Positions 16,375 through 25,733 of a stretch of 51,835 nt of DNA are shown piece by piece. The DNA comes from an uncultured Shewanella sp. (GTDB lineage: Bacteria; Pseudomonadota; Gammaproteobacteria; Enterobacterales; Shewanellaceae). A model generated the notes under the pieces. It did no database searches. It worked only from the letters and a program-made list of their open reading frames with translations, and was not told the origin of the DNA. The stretch lies in the NCBI RefSeq assembly GCF_947491715.1, contig NZ_CANLKR010000034.1:1-51835 (forward strand). Direction: 5' to 3'. A program made the translations under genes and the position numbers. The first letter of the stretch is position 1. The number at the start of each line of letters is the position of its first letter.

Positions 16375-19125
16375 TTAATGAGCTTGTTCCCAATTATCAC
16401 CAATGCCTGATTCAGCTAACAGTTCAACATCTAAGTTTGCTGCTTTGGCCATTAAATCACAGATTTTTTCTTGAAAAATATCGGCTTTATCGGCATTAAC
16501 CTCAAAGACGAGTTCATCATGCACCTGCATAATCAGCGCAACTTCACCTTGTGTTTCATCTGTAATCCATTGATCCACTGATATCATGGCTTTCTTAATG
16601 ATATCTGCTGCAGTCCCTTGCATAGGTGCATTAATAGCAGCTCTTTCGGCCGCTTGGCGGCGCATGGCGTTTCTATCTTTAATGGCTGGTAAATAGAGTC
16701 TTCTTCCGAACAGTGTAGAGACATAACCTTGTTCAGCAGCGATTGCACGCGTTTCTTCCATGTAGGTTAAGACACTAGGATAACGTTTAAAATAGGTATC
16801 AATATACATTTGAGCTTCATTTCTAGGAATATCAAGTTGTTTGGCTAAGCCAAAGGCTGACATGCCGTAAATGAGCCCAAAATTAACCGCTTTGGCTCTG
16901 CGACGTTGATCGGATGTGACGTCATCAAAATCAACATCAAAGACTTCTGCAGCAGTTGCTTTGTGAATATCTTTCCCTGCCGCAAATGCAGTTAACAAGC
17001 CTTTATCTTGGGAAAGGTGAGCCATGATCCTCAGTTCAATTTGAGAATAATCTGCTGCTAGGATTTTCTTACCTTTGGGGGCGATGAAAGCATGACGGAT
17101 TTTACGGCCTTCTTCGGTTCTGATTGGAATATTTTGTAGATTCGGCTCGCTAGATGATAAACGGCCAGTTGCTGCATTAGCCTGATGATAGCTAGTGTGA
17201 ACCCTGCCTGTTTGGGGATTGACCATCAAAGGCAGTTTATCTGTGTAGGTACTTTTGAGCTTTGAAAGACTACGATGCTCTAAAATAATTTTAGGCAAGG
17301 GATAATCTAGGGATAACTCGACTAATACTTCTTCTGCTGTCGAGGGGGCACCTTTAGGGGTTTTTTTAATAACAGGATAACCCAGTTTTTCAAAGAATAA
17401 TGTTTGTAACTGTTTCGGGGAGCTTAAATTAAAGGGCTCTTCGGCAATGGTATAGGCTTTTTGTTCTAACTCATCTATTTTTTGAGCAAGTTCTGTGCTT
17501 TGTTGGCTAAGTAGCATGCTATCAATGAGAACACCATGACGTTCTATGCGCGAAAGAATACTGATTAAAGGTAACTCTATGTCATTAAAGACGGGGATCA
17601 GTTCTTTTTCAGAGCTTAATTTCGACCATAAGGTTTGATGTAGCCTAAGGGTGATATCTGCATCTTCTGCCGCATAAGGCGCAGCCGTTTCAAGGGGAAT
17701 TTGATTAAAAGTGAGTTGTTTTGCGCCTTTACCTGCTACATCTTCAAATTTTATATTTTTGTGGCTTAAATATTTAAGGGCTAAGTCGTCCATGTTATGT
17801 TTAGACACAACAGAGTTAAAGACATAAGACTCTAACATTGTATCAAACTGAATACCGGACAATTTTATACCGTGATTAGCCAATACACTCATATCATATT
17901 TGAGGTTTTGACCTACTTTACGTATGTCAGCATTTTCTAAAATAGGCTTGAGCTTTTGTAGTGTGACTTTAAAGTCTAATTGCTCGGGCGCATCAAGATA
18001 GTCGTGGCGTAAAGGTAAATAGGCGGCTTTACCGACTTCAGTTGAAAAGGAGAGACCAACTAATTTAGCCTCCATGTAATTTAAACTGGTGGTCTCAGTA
18101 TCAATGGCAATAAGTTGAGCTTCAGTGAGTTTTTTGAGCCAGTGGTCGAGTACTTCCTCTGTTAAAATGGTTTCATATTCAACTTGGATATTGGTTGTCG
18201 ATTCTGTGCTATCGCTTTGAGTTGCTTTGCTTGAGTCGCTTTCTTTATTTAATGCTTCTGCTAACCAGCGTTTAAATTCCATTTCACTGTAACATTGGAT
18301 AAGTGCATCTTGATCGACAGGTTGAATGTCGAGTTGTTGCCAAGTTTGATCTAATTCAACATCCAGTTTGATGGTCGCCAGTTCATAGGAGAGTTTGAGC
18401 ATGTCAGCATGCTCTGCCAGTTTTGCTGGCATGGTCTTCGCGCCGCGAAATCCTAATGCTGGGATCTTCTCAGCCTGTTTGATTATATCTTCTATTCCAC
18501 CAATCCCTTGCAGCATGGCAAGCGCTGTTTTTTCACCAACACCGGGAAGGCCTGGAATATTGTCTGCTTTATCGCCTTGTAAGGCTAATAAGTCAATAAT
18601 GAGCTCTGGTCCTACACCAAATTTTTCAGTGACTTCACTGATACCCATGGTCGTATCAGTCATCGTATTAATCAGGGTGACTTTGTCATTGACCAGCTGT
18701 GCCATATCTTTATCCCCTGTGCTGATCAGCACTGAGCGTCCAGCTAAACTAGCCTGAGTCGAAAGCGTACCAATCACATCATCGGCTTCGACTCCTGGAA
18801 TACTGATAAGTGGAAGGCCAAGCGCTTTGATAATGCGATGTAGTGGTTCAATCTGCGAACGTAAATCATCCGGCATGGGGGGACGTTGTGCTTTGTATTG
18901 GGCATACATTTCGTTTCTAAAGGTGCTGCCTTTCGCATCAAAAACGACGGCCATTTGTGTAGGTTGGTATTGTTTCAATAAACTGCGAAGCATATTAATC
19001 ACGCCGTAGACAGCCCCAGTGGCTTCGCCTTTTGAGTTGGTAAGGTGTGGCGGTGCATAATAAGCTCTATAGAGGTAAGAAGAGCCATCAACAAGCACTA
19101 AAGGGGTTTCTGTAAGATCGGGCAT
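16375..19125 (-). CDS. polA: DNA polymerase I
   Basis: A 916-residue DNA polymerase I for Okazaki-fragment processing and repair. The N-terminal 5' nuclease starts with LVLVDGSSYLYRAYYAPP and has GDKADNIPGLPGVGEKTA. The 3'-5' exonuclease has Asp342 and Glu344 in IDTETTSL, so proofreading is intact. Polymerase motif A is DYSQIELR (Asp692), motif B is RRAKAVNFGLIYG, and motif C is QVHDELVF (Asp870). The frame is open to 19197, but homologues start at MPDLTETPLVLVDG, so the ATG at 19125 is used; its ribosome site is weak. It is leftward, followed by spf. Confidence 0.96.
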   Translation of the reverse strand: MPDLTETPLVLVDGSSYLYRAYYAPPHLTNSKGEATGAVYGVINMLRSLLKQYQPTQMAVVFDAKGSTFRNEMYAQYKAQRPPMPDDLRSQIEPLHRIIKALGLPLISIPGVEADDVIGTLSTQASLAGRSVLISTGDKDMAQLVNDKVTLINTMTDTTMGISEVTEKFGVGPELIIDLLALQGDKADNIPGLPGVGEKTALAMLQGIGGIEDIIKQAEKIPALGFRGAKTMPAKLAEHADMLKLSYELATIKLDVELDQTWQQLDIQPVDQDALIQCYSEMEFKRWLAEALNKESDSSKATQSDSTESTTNIQVEYETILTEEVLDHWLKKLTEAQLIAIDTETTSLNYMEAKLVGLSFSTEVGKAAYLPLRHDYLDAPEQLDFKVTLQKLKPILENADIRKVGQNLKYDMSVLANHGIKLSGIQFDTMLESYVFNSVVSKHNMDDLALKYLSHKNIKFEDVAGKGAKQLTFNQIPLETAAPYAAEDADITLRLHQTLWSKLSSEKELIPVFNDIELPLISILSRIERHGVLIDSMLLSQQSTELAQKIDELEQKAYTIAEEPFNLSSPKQLQTLFFEKLGYPVIKKTPKGAPSTAEEVLVELSLDYPLPKIILEHRSLSKLKSTYTDKLPLMVNPQTGRVHTSYHQANAATGRLSSSEPNLQNIPIRTEEGRKIRHAFIAPKGKKILAADYSQIELRIMAHLSQDKGLLTAFAAGKDIHKATAAEVFDVDFDDVTSDQRRRAKAVNFGLIYGMSAFGLAKQLDIPRNEAQMYIDTYFKRYPSVLTYMEETRAIAAEQGYVSTLFGRRLYLPAIKDRNAMRRQAAERAAINAPMQGTAADIIKKAMISVDQWITDETQGEVALIMQVHDELVFEVNADKADIFQEKICDLMAKAANLDVELLAESGIGDNWEQAH

Positions 19126-19511
19126 AATAGTCAGTATCAATTGGGGAGCGAAAAGAGTGATAGCATGCCATATAAGGCTAGTTTCAGCCATGATCAATTC
19201 AGACTACCCTTGTGGATAAGTCTGTTAGTTAAAAATGGAATAATCGTACGACCAAAGACAAAACGAATACTGCAATTACATTAAGTATATGAAAATAATA
19301 GTTTAATGATTTATTTTGAAGCTAGATTATAGTGTAGATTAAAAAATCAAGCTTTGTGGATTTTTTTATTATTTTTTGTTGCTAAAGTCACTATTAGATT
19401 ATTTATTCATCAAATAGAGGGTAAGTTATCTAATTTAGCATGAAAAATAACCAGATCAAGCATTTTATTTTGCTTCTTTTAAAACAAAATAGTATATAGG
19501 AGAGATTTTTA
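19126..19511. other. AT-rich divergent promoter region, polA/elbB
   Basis: This 386-bp stretch is AT-rich, with poly-T runs near 19355-19380. It should hold the polA and elbB promoters. AGGAGAG at 19499-19505 is the elbB ribosome site. I see no ORF with coding character and no clear RNA gene or terminator. Confidence 0.5.
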
Positions 19512-20177
19512 ATGACAAAAATAGCGATTCTTTTAAGCGGTTGTGGTGTATTTGATGGCAGTGAAATTCATGAGTCGGTTTTAACCATGTTGGAGTTAGA
19601 GCGACAGGGTATGAATTATCAATGCTTTGCCCCTGATATCATGCAATTGCATGTGGTCGATCATGTTACAGGGGAGGTTGATATTAATGAAAAGCGGCGG
19701 GTTTTAGTCGAGTCGGCGAGAATAGCACGAGGCAATATACTCGCTTGCGATAAGTTGAATATTGATGAGTTTGATGCTTTGGTGATCCCTGGTGGTTTTG
19801 GTGCGGCCAAGAATTTGTGTGACTTTGCTATTAAAGAAGCTGATCATGAAATCGATCCACAAGTTAACGATTTTATTCATGATTTTGCCACAAATAAAAA
19901 ACCGATTGGTTTTATGTGTATTTCGCCTGTGATGATCCCGAAAATTTTTGGAGAAAAAGCAATAGGGACAATAGGCTCTGATGTAGAAACGGCATCAGCC
20001 TTTAATCAAATGGGCGGGGTACATGAAAATGCTTCTGTTGACGAGGTCGTTGTTGATCAAGTCAATAATATTGCTAGTACGCCTGCTTATATGTTAGCTG
20101 AAAACATTTCTCAGGTGCATTCAAGCATTAAGGCCTTGATCAAGCAAGTTTCAAAGATGTGTGTTGGAATAGTATAA
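19512..20177 (+). CDS. elbB: Isoprenoid biosynthesis glyoxalase ElbB
   Basis: A 221-residue DJ-1/PfpI-superfamily protein. It has the ElbB start KIAILLSGCGVFDGSEIHE, the PGGFGAAKNL loop, and the nucleophile elbow FMCISP with Cys136. Escherichia coli ElbB has weak glyoxalase activity and was linked to isoprenoid output; its physiological role is still unclear. AGGAGAG ahead of the ATG gives a strong start. It converges with glpG over a shared terminator hairpin. Confidence 0.9.
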   Translation: MTKIAILLSGCGVFDGSEIHESVLTMLELERQGMNYQCFAPDIMQLHVVDHVTGEVDINEKRRVLVESARIARGNILACDKLNIDEFDALVIPGGFGAAKNLCDFAIKEADHEIDPQVNDFIHDFATNKKPIGFMCISPVMIPKIFGEKAIGTIGSDVETASAFNQMGGVHENASVDEVVVDQVNNIASTPAYMLAENISQVHSSIKALIKQVSKMCVGIV

Positions 20178-20188
20178 GCTTTTTATGG

Positions 20189-20225
20189 TAACAGTCATTC
20201 GCAAATCAATTGTTAATGACTGTTA
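20189..20225. terminator. Bidirectional terminator between elbB and glpG
   Basis: TAACAGTCATT and AATGACTGTTA form perfect 11-bp arms with a 15-base loop. The right arm overlaps the glpG stop codon, so it serves the convergent pair. Confidence 0.6.
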
Positions 20226-21065
20226 AAGTGTCTTTCTTCGGCTATCAATACTGGCTTGTAATAAGCCAATGATAAGCCCGCCAATATGAGCGCCATTGGC
20301 AACAGAAAAACCAAAAATATCAGTAAAACCTAAGGCTAACCATATTAGCATGAAGATCATGTAAGATGGAGGGATCCCAATTCCAGCTTGTGGCTTTTTT
20401 AGTCCCATTAACCAAGTATATCCAAGTAGTGCATACACGACGCCTGATAAGCCCCCAAAATAAGGGCCTGCAATGAAATACTGCAATATGTTGGGGAGAG
20501 TACCTGCTACAATCAATAATATAAATAACGGAGTAAAGCCGATTTTGGTTTCAATTTTTCCGCCTAAATACCACCACCATATTAAATTGAAGATAATGTG
20601 TAATGCAGAAAAGTGAAGCAGACTAGGCGTAAATAGTCGCCAAAACTCGATAGGGGAAGCATTAGCCGTTGCGCCAAAAAAAGATAAATTTTCAAAAATA
20701 GGATTCGATAATCCAAGGTTCATTGCGGCAAAGATAACAACACATAATATCATAACCGTGAGAGTTAATGGACCAGCTCCTGTCATGAATTGACTGACTA
20801 AATGCAGTCCGGGTGAACCATAATCTATTTGAGTATGGCTATCGCCATTATTCCAAGAGGCCTCTAAATATTTATCTTGATAGGGGTTATTAATGAAATC
20901 ATTATATTCTCGCTGAACAAGTGATACGTGCTCGTCTTGCAGGAGAACTAAAGTCACCCCTTCTTCGGATGGGTGAATTTCGCATAATATATGTTTACCT
21001 TTAAGATAATCAACCAGTGCTTGAGCGGCTCTTGCGTTGGGCAGTTTACCTATTTCAATCATCAA
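20223..21065 (-). CDS. glpG: Rhomboid intramembrane serine protease GlpG
   Basis: A 280-residue inner-membrane rhomboid protease. Residues 1-70 form the cytoplasmic GlpG N-terminal domain. Six membrane helices follow. The loop-1 WR pair is in EFWRLFTPSLLHF; the catalytic dyad is Ser207 in GGLSGVVYALLG and His260 in NGAHIGGL. Length and layout match Escherichia coli GlpG. The first two codons are ATG ATG. It lies 31 bp after glpE on the same strand, the usual glpEG arrangement, though no glycerol genes are adjacent here. Confidence 0.93.
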   Translation of the reverse strand: MMIEIGKLPNARAAQALVDYLKGKHILCEIHPSEEGVTLVLLQDEHVSLVQREYNDFINNPYQDKYLEASWNNGDSHTQIDYGSPGLHLVSQFMTGAGPLTLTVMILCVVIFAAMNLGLSNPIFENLSFFGATANASPIEFWRLFTPSLLHFSALHIIFNLIWWWYLGGKIETKIGFTPLFILLIVAGTLPNILQYFIAGPYFGGLSGVVYALLGYTWLMGLKKPQAGIGIPPSYMIFMLIWLALGFTDIFGFSVANGAHIGGLIIGLLQASIDSRRKTL

Positions 21066-21096
21066 TGAATATCCTTAACAGTTTTTAGGTTATGCG

Positions 21097-21405
21097 TTAA
21101 AGGTGTGCTTGCTGCCACGCTTCAAATCCGCCATCAAGGCTATACACTTGATCAAATCCTTGTTGATGTAAATACTGAGCGGCATTTTGGCTACTAATCC
21201 CGTGATAACATACAACAATTAATGGTTGATCCATATCTGCTTCACCAATGAAGTGAGCGAGATTTTCATTATTCAAATTGGAAGACTGGGGGATATGCCC
21301 TTTTTCAAAGCTTATATTATCTCGAATGTCGACGATTTGTATGTCACAAGTGGTCTGTTTCATTTGAATAAGTTGATTAACGCTTAAATGTGTGAAGTCT
21401 GACAT
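21097..21405 (-). CDS. glpE: Thiosulfate sulfurtransferase GlpE (rhodanese)
   Basis: A 102-residue single-domain rhodanese that transfers sulphane sulphur from thiosulfate to thiol acceptors. The active Cys66 sits in VVCYHGISS, close to Cys65 of the Escherichia coli enzyme, and the fold motifs DIRDNISFEKGHIP and GGFEAWQ are present. The frame is open to 21462, but the ATG at 21405 has AGG eight bases upstream and matches homologues. It forms a probable operon with glpG. Confidence 0.92.
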   Translation of the reverse strand: MSDFTHLSVNQLIQMKQTTCDIQIVDIRDNISFEKGHIPQSSNLNNENLAHFIGEADMDQPLIVVCYHGISSQNAAQYLHQQGFDQVYSLDGGFEAWQQAHL

Positions 21406-21451
21406 GGTAAACCTGTGTTCTAATGCTAACGAATACTGATGAGCACATAAT

Positions 21452-21483
21452 AACACACCCAACTGTAATCAGTGGGGTGTGTT
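21452..21483 (-). terminator. Terminator after tdh
   Basis: AACACACCC and GGGTGTGTT pair across a 14-base loop, about 36 bp beyond the tdh stop. It separates the kbl-tdh operon from glpE. Confidence 0.6.
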
Positions 21484-21519
21484 TTGTGAATGGTTCTTTA
21501 TTGCCATGGGTTTATAGGG

Positions 21520-22545
21520 TTAATCCCAGCTGAGAATGACTTTTCCTGATTGTCCTGAACACATGGCGTCGAAGCCTGCTTGAAACTCATCAATCGGGAA
21601 GTGGTGAGTGATAATCGGAGAGAGATCTAGACCTGATTGAATAAGGCTTGCCATTTTATACCAAGTTTCGAACATTTCTCTTCCATAAACTCCTTTTATG
21701 GTTAGCCCTTTAAAGATGACTTTACTCCAATCTATGGGCATCTCCGCGCCAGGGATCCCAAGCATGGCAATTTTTCCGCCATGGTTCATCGTCTCTAGCA
21801 TGGAATGAAAGGCGCTGGGAACACCAGACATTTCTAAGCCCACATCAAAGCCTTCAGTCATGCCAAGCTCAGTCATTACCTCTGTGAGATTTTCTTTCGC
21901 CACATTGACCGATTTTGTCGCGCCCATTTTTTCAGCCAGTGCCAGCCGGTATTCATTCACATCGGTGATCACTACATGTCTTGCGCCGACATGGCGACAG
22001 ACTGCAGCAGCCATAATGCCAATGGGGCCTGCGCCCGTAATGAGCACGTCTTCTCCGACTAAATCAAAGGATAATGCAGTGTGAACGGCATTACCAAAAG
22101 GATCGAATACTGCGGCGAGATCGTCAGAAATATCACTTGGTATTTTAAATGCATTAAAGGCTGGGATCACTAAATACTCAGCAAAGGCACCATCACGGTT
22201 AACACCGACACCCGAAGTATTTCTGCATAGGTGGGTACGGCCTCCTCGACAATTTCGGCAATAGCCACAAGTAATATGACCTTCACCTGAAACGCGATCC
22301 CCAACAGCGTAACCTTTAACTTCTTGACCAATTTCAATCACAGTGCCAACATATTCGTGGCCGATGATCATAGGTACTGGGATGGTATTCTGTGACCATT
22401 CATCCCATTTATAGATATGAACATCAGTACCACAAATAGCTGTTTTACGGATTTTGATTAAAAGATCATTGGGGCCAAGTTGTGGCTTAGGCGCATCAAT
22501 CATCCAAATGCCGGGTTCCGCTTTTAATTTACTGAGTGCTTTCAT
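21520..22545 (-). CDS. tdh: L-threonine 3-dehydrogenase
   Basis: A 341-residue zinc-dependent medium-chain dehydrogenase that oxidises L-threonine to 2-amino-3-ketobutyrate with NAD. Catalytic zinc residues Cys38, His63 and Glu64 are present, and the structural zinc site is complete (Cys93, Cys96, Cys99, Cys107). The nucleotide-binding loop is GAGPIGIMAA. Length and numbering match the Escherichia coli enzyme. It starts 9 bp after kbl, whose product acts on its unstable product, so the two are co-transcribed. Confidence 0.96.
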   Translation of the reverse strand: MKALSKLKAEPGIWMIDAPKPQLGPNDLLIKIRKTAICGTDVHIYKWDEWSQNTIPVPMIIGHEYVGTVIEIGQEVKGYAVGDRVSGEGHITCGYCRNCRGGRTHLCRNTSGVGVNRDGAFAEYLVIPAFNAFKIPSDISDDLAAVFDPFGNAVHTALSFDLVGEDVLITGAGPIGIMAAAVCRHVGARHVVITDVNEYRLALAEKMGATKSVNVAKENLTEVMTELGMTEGFDVGLEMSGVPSAFHSMLETMNHGGKIAMLGIPGAEMPIDWSKVIFKGLTIKGVYGREMFETWYKMASLIQSGLDLSPIITHHFPIDEFQAGFDAMCSGQSGKVILSWD

Positions 22546-22554
22546 TGTCGCTTC

Positions 22555-23751
22555 CTACTTGATTATTTCCATCTCTTTTCCAATTCGAGTAAAGGCTTCA
22601 ATGGCATGATCCAGTTGCTCGCGAGTATGGGCCGCAGACATTTGAGTTCTAATCCTTGCTTGGTTTTTAGGCACAACAGGGAAGGAGAACCCAATGACAT
22701 AAATGTGCTCTGCAAGTAAACGTTGAGCAAAGTCACTGGCTATTTTTGCGTCGCCAATCATAATGGGAATAATAGCATGATCAGCCCCCCCGAGAGAGAA
22801 ACCTACTGCGGACATTTTTTCACGAAAGTATCGACTATTTTCCCATACGGCTTCTCGTAATGCATGGCCATTTTTTAGCATCTCGAGTACTTGAATGGAG
22901 GCATTGACAATTGCTGGAGCCAGTGAATTAGAAAATAAATAAGGACGAGAACGTTGACGCAGCCATTCAATTACTTCTTTTTTTGCTGAGGTAAATCCAC
23001 CGGATGCGCCACCTAATGCTTTACCTAAAGTACCGGTAATAATGTCAATTCTATCCATGACTTGGCAAAATTCATGAGTACCTCGGCCATTTTCACCGAC
23101 AAACCCTACTGCATGAGAATCATCAACCATGACCAAAGCACCATATTTATCGGCTAGATCACAGATCCCTTGTAGATTAGCGATAACCCCATCCATAGAA
23201 AAAACACCATCAGTCGCAATGAGGATGTGGCGAACATTAGCTTCTTTGGCAGCAATTAATTGGGCTTCTAAATCTTGCATATCGTTATTGGCATAACGAA
23301 AACGTTTAGCCTTACATAAACGAACTCCATCAATGATAGAGGCATGGTTTAACGCATCAGAAATAATGGCGTCTTCTGCGCTCAGTAGGGTTTCAAATAA
23401 ACCGGCATTAGCGTCAAAACATGAAGAATATAAAATGGTATCTTCCATACCGAGAAAATCACTGAGACTAGATTCAAGCTGTTTATGAATGTCTTGTGTT
23501 CCGCAAATAAAGCGGACGGATGCCATACCGAAACCATGTTCATTTAGCCCATTTTTAGCGGCTTCGATGAGTTGGGGATGATTGGCTAAGCCAAGATAAT
23601 TATTCGCACAGAAATTAATAACCTGAGTACCATTAACTTCGATGGACGCTTGTTGAGGAGAAACAATGACTCGCTCACTTTTGTATAAACCTTCCGTTTT
23701 GACATCGGCAATTTGCTGATTAATTTGACTATAGAATGCATTTTTAGCCAT
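22555..23751 (-). CDS. kbl: 2-amino-3-ketobutyrate CoA ligase
   Basis: A 398-residue PLP enzyme that splits 2-amino-3-ketobutyrate with CoA into glycine and acetyl-CoA, completing threonine degradation. The PLP lysine is Lys244 in TLGKALGG; DDSHAVGF holds the cofactor-nitrogen aspartate, and FCANNYLGLA marks the N-terminal part. The frame has an earlier ATG at 23763, but GGAG of that codon region is a good ribosome site for the ATG at 23751, which also gives the usual length. First gene of the kbl-tdh operon. Confidence 0.95.
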   Translation of the reverse strand: MAKNAFYSQINQQIADVKTEGLYKSERVIVSPQQASIEVNGTQVINFCANNYLGLANHPQLIEAAKNGLNEHGFGMASVRFICGTQDIHKQLESSLSDFLGMEDTILYSSCFDANAGLFETLLSAEDAIISDALNHASIIDGVRLCKAKRFRYANNDMQDLEAQLIAAKEANVRHILIATDGVFSMDGVIANLQGICDLADKYGALVMVDDSHAVGFVGENGRGTHEFCQVMDRIDIITGTLGKALGGASGGFTSAKKEVIEWLRQRSRPYLFSNSLAPAIVNASIQVLEMLKNGHALREAVWENSRYFREKMSAVGFSLGGADHAIIPIMIGDAKIASDFAQRLLAEHIYVIGFSFPVVPKNQARIRTQMSAAHTREQLDHAIEAFTRIGKEMEIIK

Positions 23752-23950
23752 CTTTTTCTCCATCGAGGGAATGAGTGCAGATCGAAATAGGATGATATTT
23801 TAGCGGGAAAGTGGTTTGCTCTACAGCTTTATTTCATAGAATTACATAGTTTAGGGAATGGGAGCCACTTTGATTACTTAAACTAATGTGATAGGAGAGA
23901 GGCTGCCTCCCCATTATGTCTATTGTTGTATTGTACTCTCTAGAGAATAT

Positions 23951-24625
23951 TCATTCTTTTATTTGTTCCTCTGACTGAAGAGAGGAGTCGGCTTGCTTCT
24001 GATAATGTGCTTTTAGTTTATCAAAGGTTGTGATTGAATTGGGGGATGCGTAGGTTTTTAAGATAAGTAAGACCCTGAGTACACCTTCATATAAAGAGGC
24101 TTTACTAATCGATCCTATGGGTGACTTAGATTGTGTCAATTTATAACTGACCCAAAAGCTGGTCATTAATTTCAGAGTATCGGCGAGTGGACTAATGTCA
24201 TTTTCATCAATAATCAGTACACCGTCGTCTTTGAGCTGAGCGATGATGTAATTTGAGCGACTCAAGACTTGTTCTTGAGTTTGACGATAGCGTACTTTTA
24301 GGACTTCATCACGGCTCAGGATATCCGCTAAATTATTATATAAAAAACGGTAACTCCATAGAATATTAAATAAGGTATCAAAATAGTTAAGTAATAATTC
24401 GCTATTGACTTCTTGATCAAGATAAGGTTTAAAATCTCTAATAATATCATATTCATATAGTGTGAATATGGAGCGAATAATGTCTTCTTTATTTCGAAAA
24501 TGGTAGTAAAGGTTACCTGGACTCATATTCAAATGGGCTGCGATATGGTTAGTACTGATATTTCTTTCGCCATGCTTGTTAAATAACTCTAAGCTTGCCT
24601 GAACGATTTTATCACGGGTTTTCAT
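23951..24625 (-). CDS. TetR family regulator (copy A of a tandem pair)
   Basis: A 224-residue TetR-type repressor. Residues 1-55 form the helix-turn-helix domain, with TRDKIVQASLELFNKHGE and the recognition-helix end SPGNLYYHFRNKE, the pattern seen in the PhaD-like subgroup. The larger C-terminal helical domain should bind an unknown ligand. AGGA precedes the ATG. It is strongly similar along its length to the gene at 24763-25443 (shared SPIGSISKASLYEGVLRVLL/SPIGSISKGSLYEGILRVLL), so the pair arose by tandem duplication. Targets are unknown. Confidence 0.85.
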   Translation of the reverse strand: MKTRDKIVQASLELFNKHGERNISTNHIAAHLNMSPGNLYYHFRNKEDIIRSIFTLYEYDIIRDFKPYLDQEVNSELLLNYFDTLFNILWSYRFLYNNLADILSRDEVLKVRYRQTQEQVLSRSNYIIAQLKDDGVLIIDENDISPLADTLKLMTSFWVSYKLTQSKSPIGSISKASLYEGVLRVLLILKTYASPNSITTFDKLKAHYQKQADSSLQSEEQIKE

Positions 24626-24684
24626 GCAAATTCCTAAATAAATTGAACATTAACATACCAAAAATACAATATTAAACGATGTGT

Positions 24685-24695
24685 TATACAGTATA
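24685..24695. promoter_or_regulatory. Palindrome between the tandem tetR genes
   Basis: TATACAGTATA is a perfect 11-bp palindrome about 60 bp upstream of copy A, in an AT-rich gap. It could be an operator for either TetR protein. Confidence 0.3.
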
Positions 24696-24762
24696 TTGGT
24701 TTGGTATAATCATATAATATATTGTGATTAAGGTATTTAATTATTTCATTTTTTACGCTTAC

Positions 24763-25443
24763 TTATTCAAGTATACCTCTTGTTTCTTCATTAACCTTAT
24801 TTGACATTTCTTGAGAATGATAATACTCAGCTGTTTTAGCAAATATCTTCTCGGTGCCAGGGGCGGCATATCTTTGCATGAGCAGTAATACTCGCAGTAT
24901 ACCTTCATATAAGGACCCTTTACTGATTGAACCTATTGGAGAGGAGGATTGCGTAAATTTATAGCTGATCCAAAAATTTGCTACCATAATGACAGTGTCG
25001 ACTAAGGGAGGAATGTCTTCTTCTTCAATATTGAGTATGCCGTCTTGCTGTAATTGGATATAATTTTGAGCTAATTGATGTGCCCATTGCTTTTGAGACA
25101 GTTGGAAGTTGGTTTTAAGGTTATCATCCCTGCTGAGAATATCGGCAAGATTATTGTACATGAAGCGATAATCCCATAATGTGTCAAATAATGCATCAAA
25201 ATAGCTAATAAAAAGTTCAGCATCAACGGTTTCAGCGATATAAGGTTGGAAGTGTTCCTGTAACTGTTGTTCATATAAGTTGAAAATACAACGAATAATT
25301 TCTTCTTTATTTCTAAAGTGATAATAGAGGTTGCCGGGGCTGATATTAAGGTGGGCAGCAATGTGGTTTGTGGTGATGTTGCGTTCACCATGTTTATTGA
25401 ATAATTCCCAGCTTGCTTGAATAATCCGTTCTCGAGTTTTCAT
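24763..25443 (-). CDS. TetR family regulator (copy B of a tandem pair)
   Basis: A 226-residue TetR-type regulator, paralogue of the downstream gene. The N-terminal domain reads TRERIIQASWELFNKHGERN and SPGNLYYHFRNKEE; the C-terminal domain diverges more. The ATG at 25443 is preceded by GGAG five bases upstream, so the longer reading from 25473 is not used. It is leftward, ahead of copy A, and divergent from waaA. The two copies could form heterodimers or have split ligand specificity; neither is shown by sequence. Confidence 0.85.
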   Translation of the reverse strand: MKTRERIIQASWELFNKHGERNITTNHIAAHLNISPGNLYYHFRNKEEIIRCIFNLYEQQLQEHFQPYIAETVDAELFISYFDALFDTLWDYRFMYNNLADILSRDDNLKTNFQLSQKQWAHQLAQNYIQLQQDGILNIEEEDIPPLVDTVIMVANFWISYKFTQSSSPIGSISKGSLYEGILRVLLLMQRYAAPGTEKIFAKTAEYYHSQEMSNKVNEETRGILE

Positions 25444-25733
25444 GGTTACTCCAATATCTGCAGTAATATTCAATCATTTTAGCTTTTCTAATTAACGATT
25501 GGTTAAATAATAGTCTGTTATCTTGCTTTTGTGGTTTTAAGCATAGTATTGAATAGAAACAGAGTCTGTAATTATTAATGAATATTGTTTAATATCATTA
25601 CTTTAATATGATGCTGCTCATGTAATAAAAAGTGTTAAAAATGATTATTTCAAGGCTGTACTTATTTTATGTTAAGTGCTTATGTTATTATTTGAAGGCA
25701 TATTGCCCTTTTCATTTTTGAGTGATTTATCTT

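Noticed and set aside
16317..16499. Plus-strand open frame overlapping the polA end
   Set aside because: It overlaps polA coding sequence and the hairpin after polA, and has no ribosome site or family resemblance.
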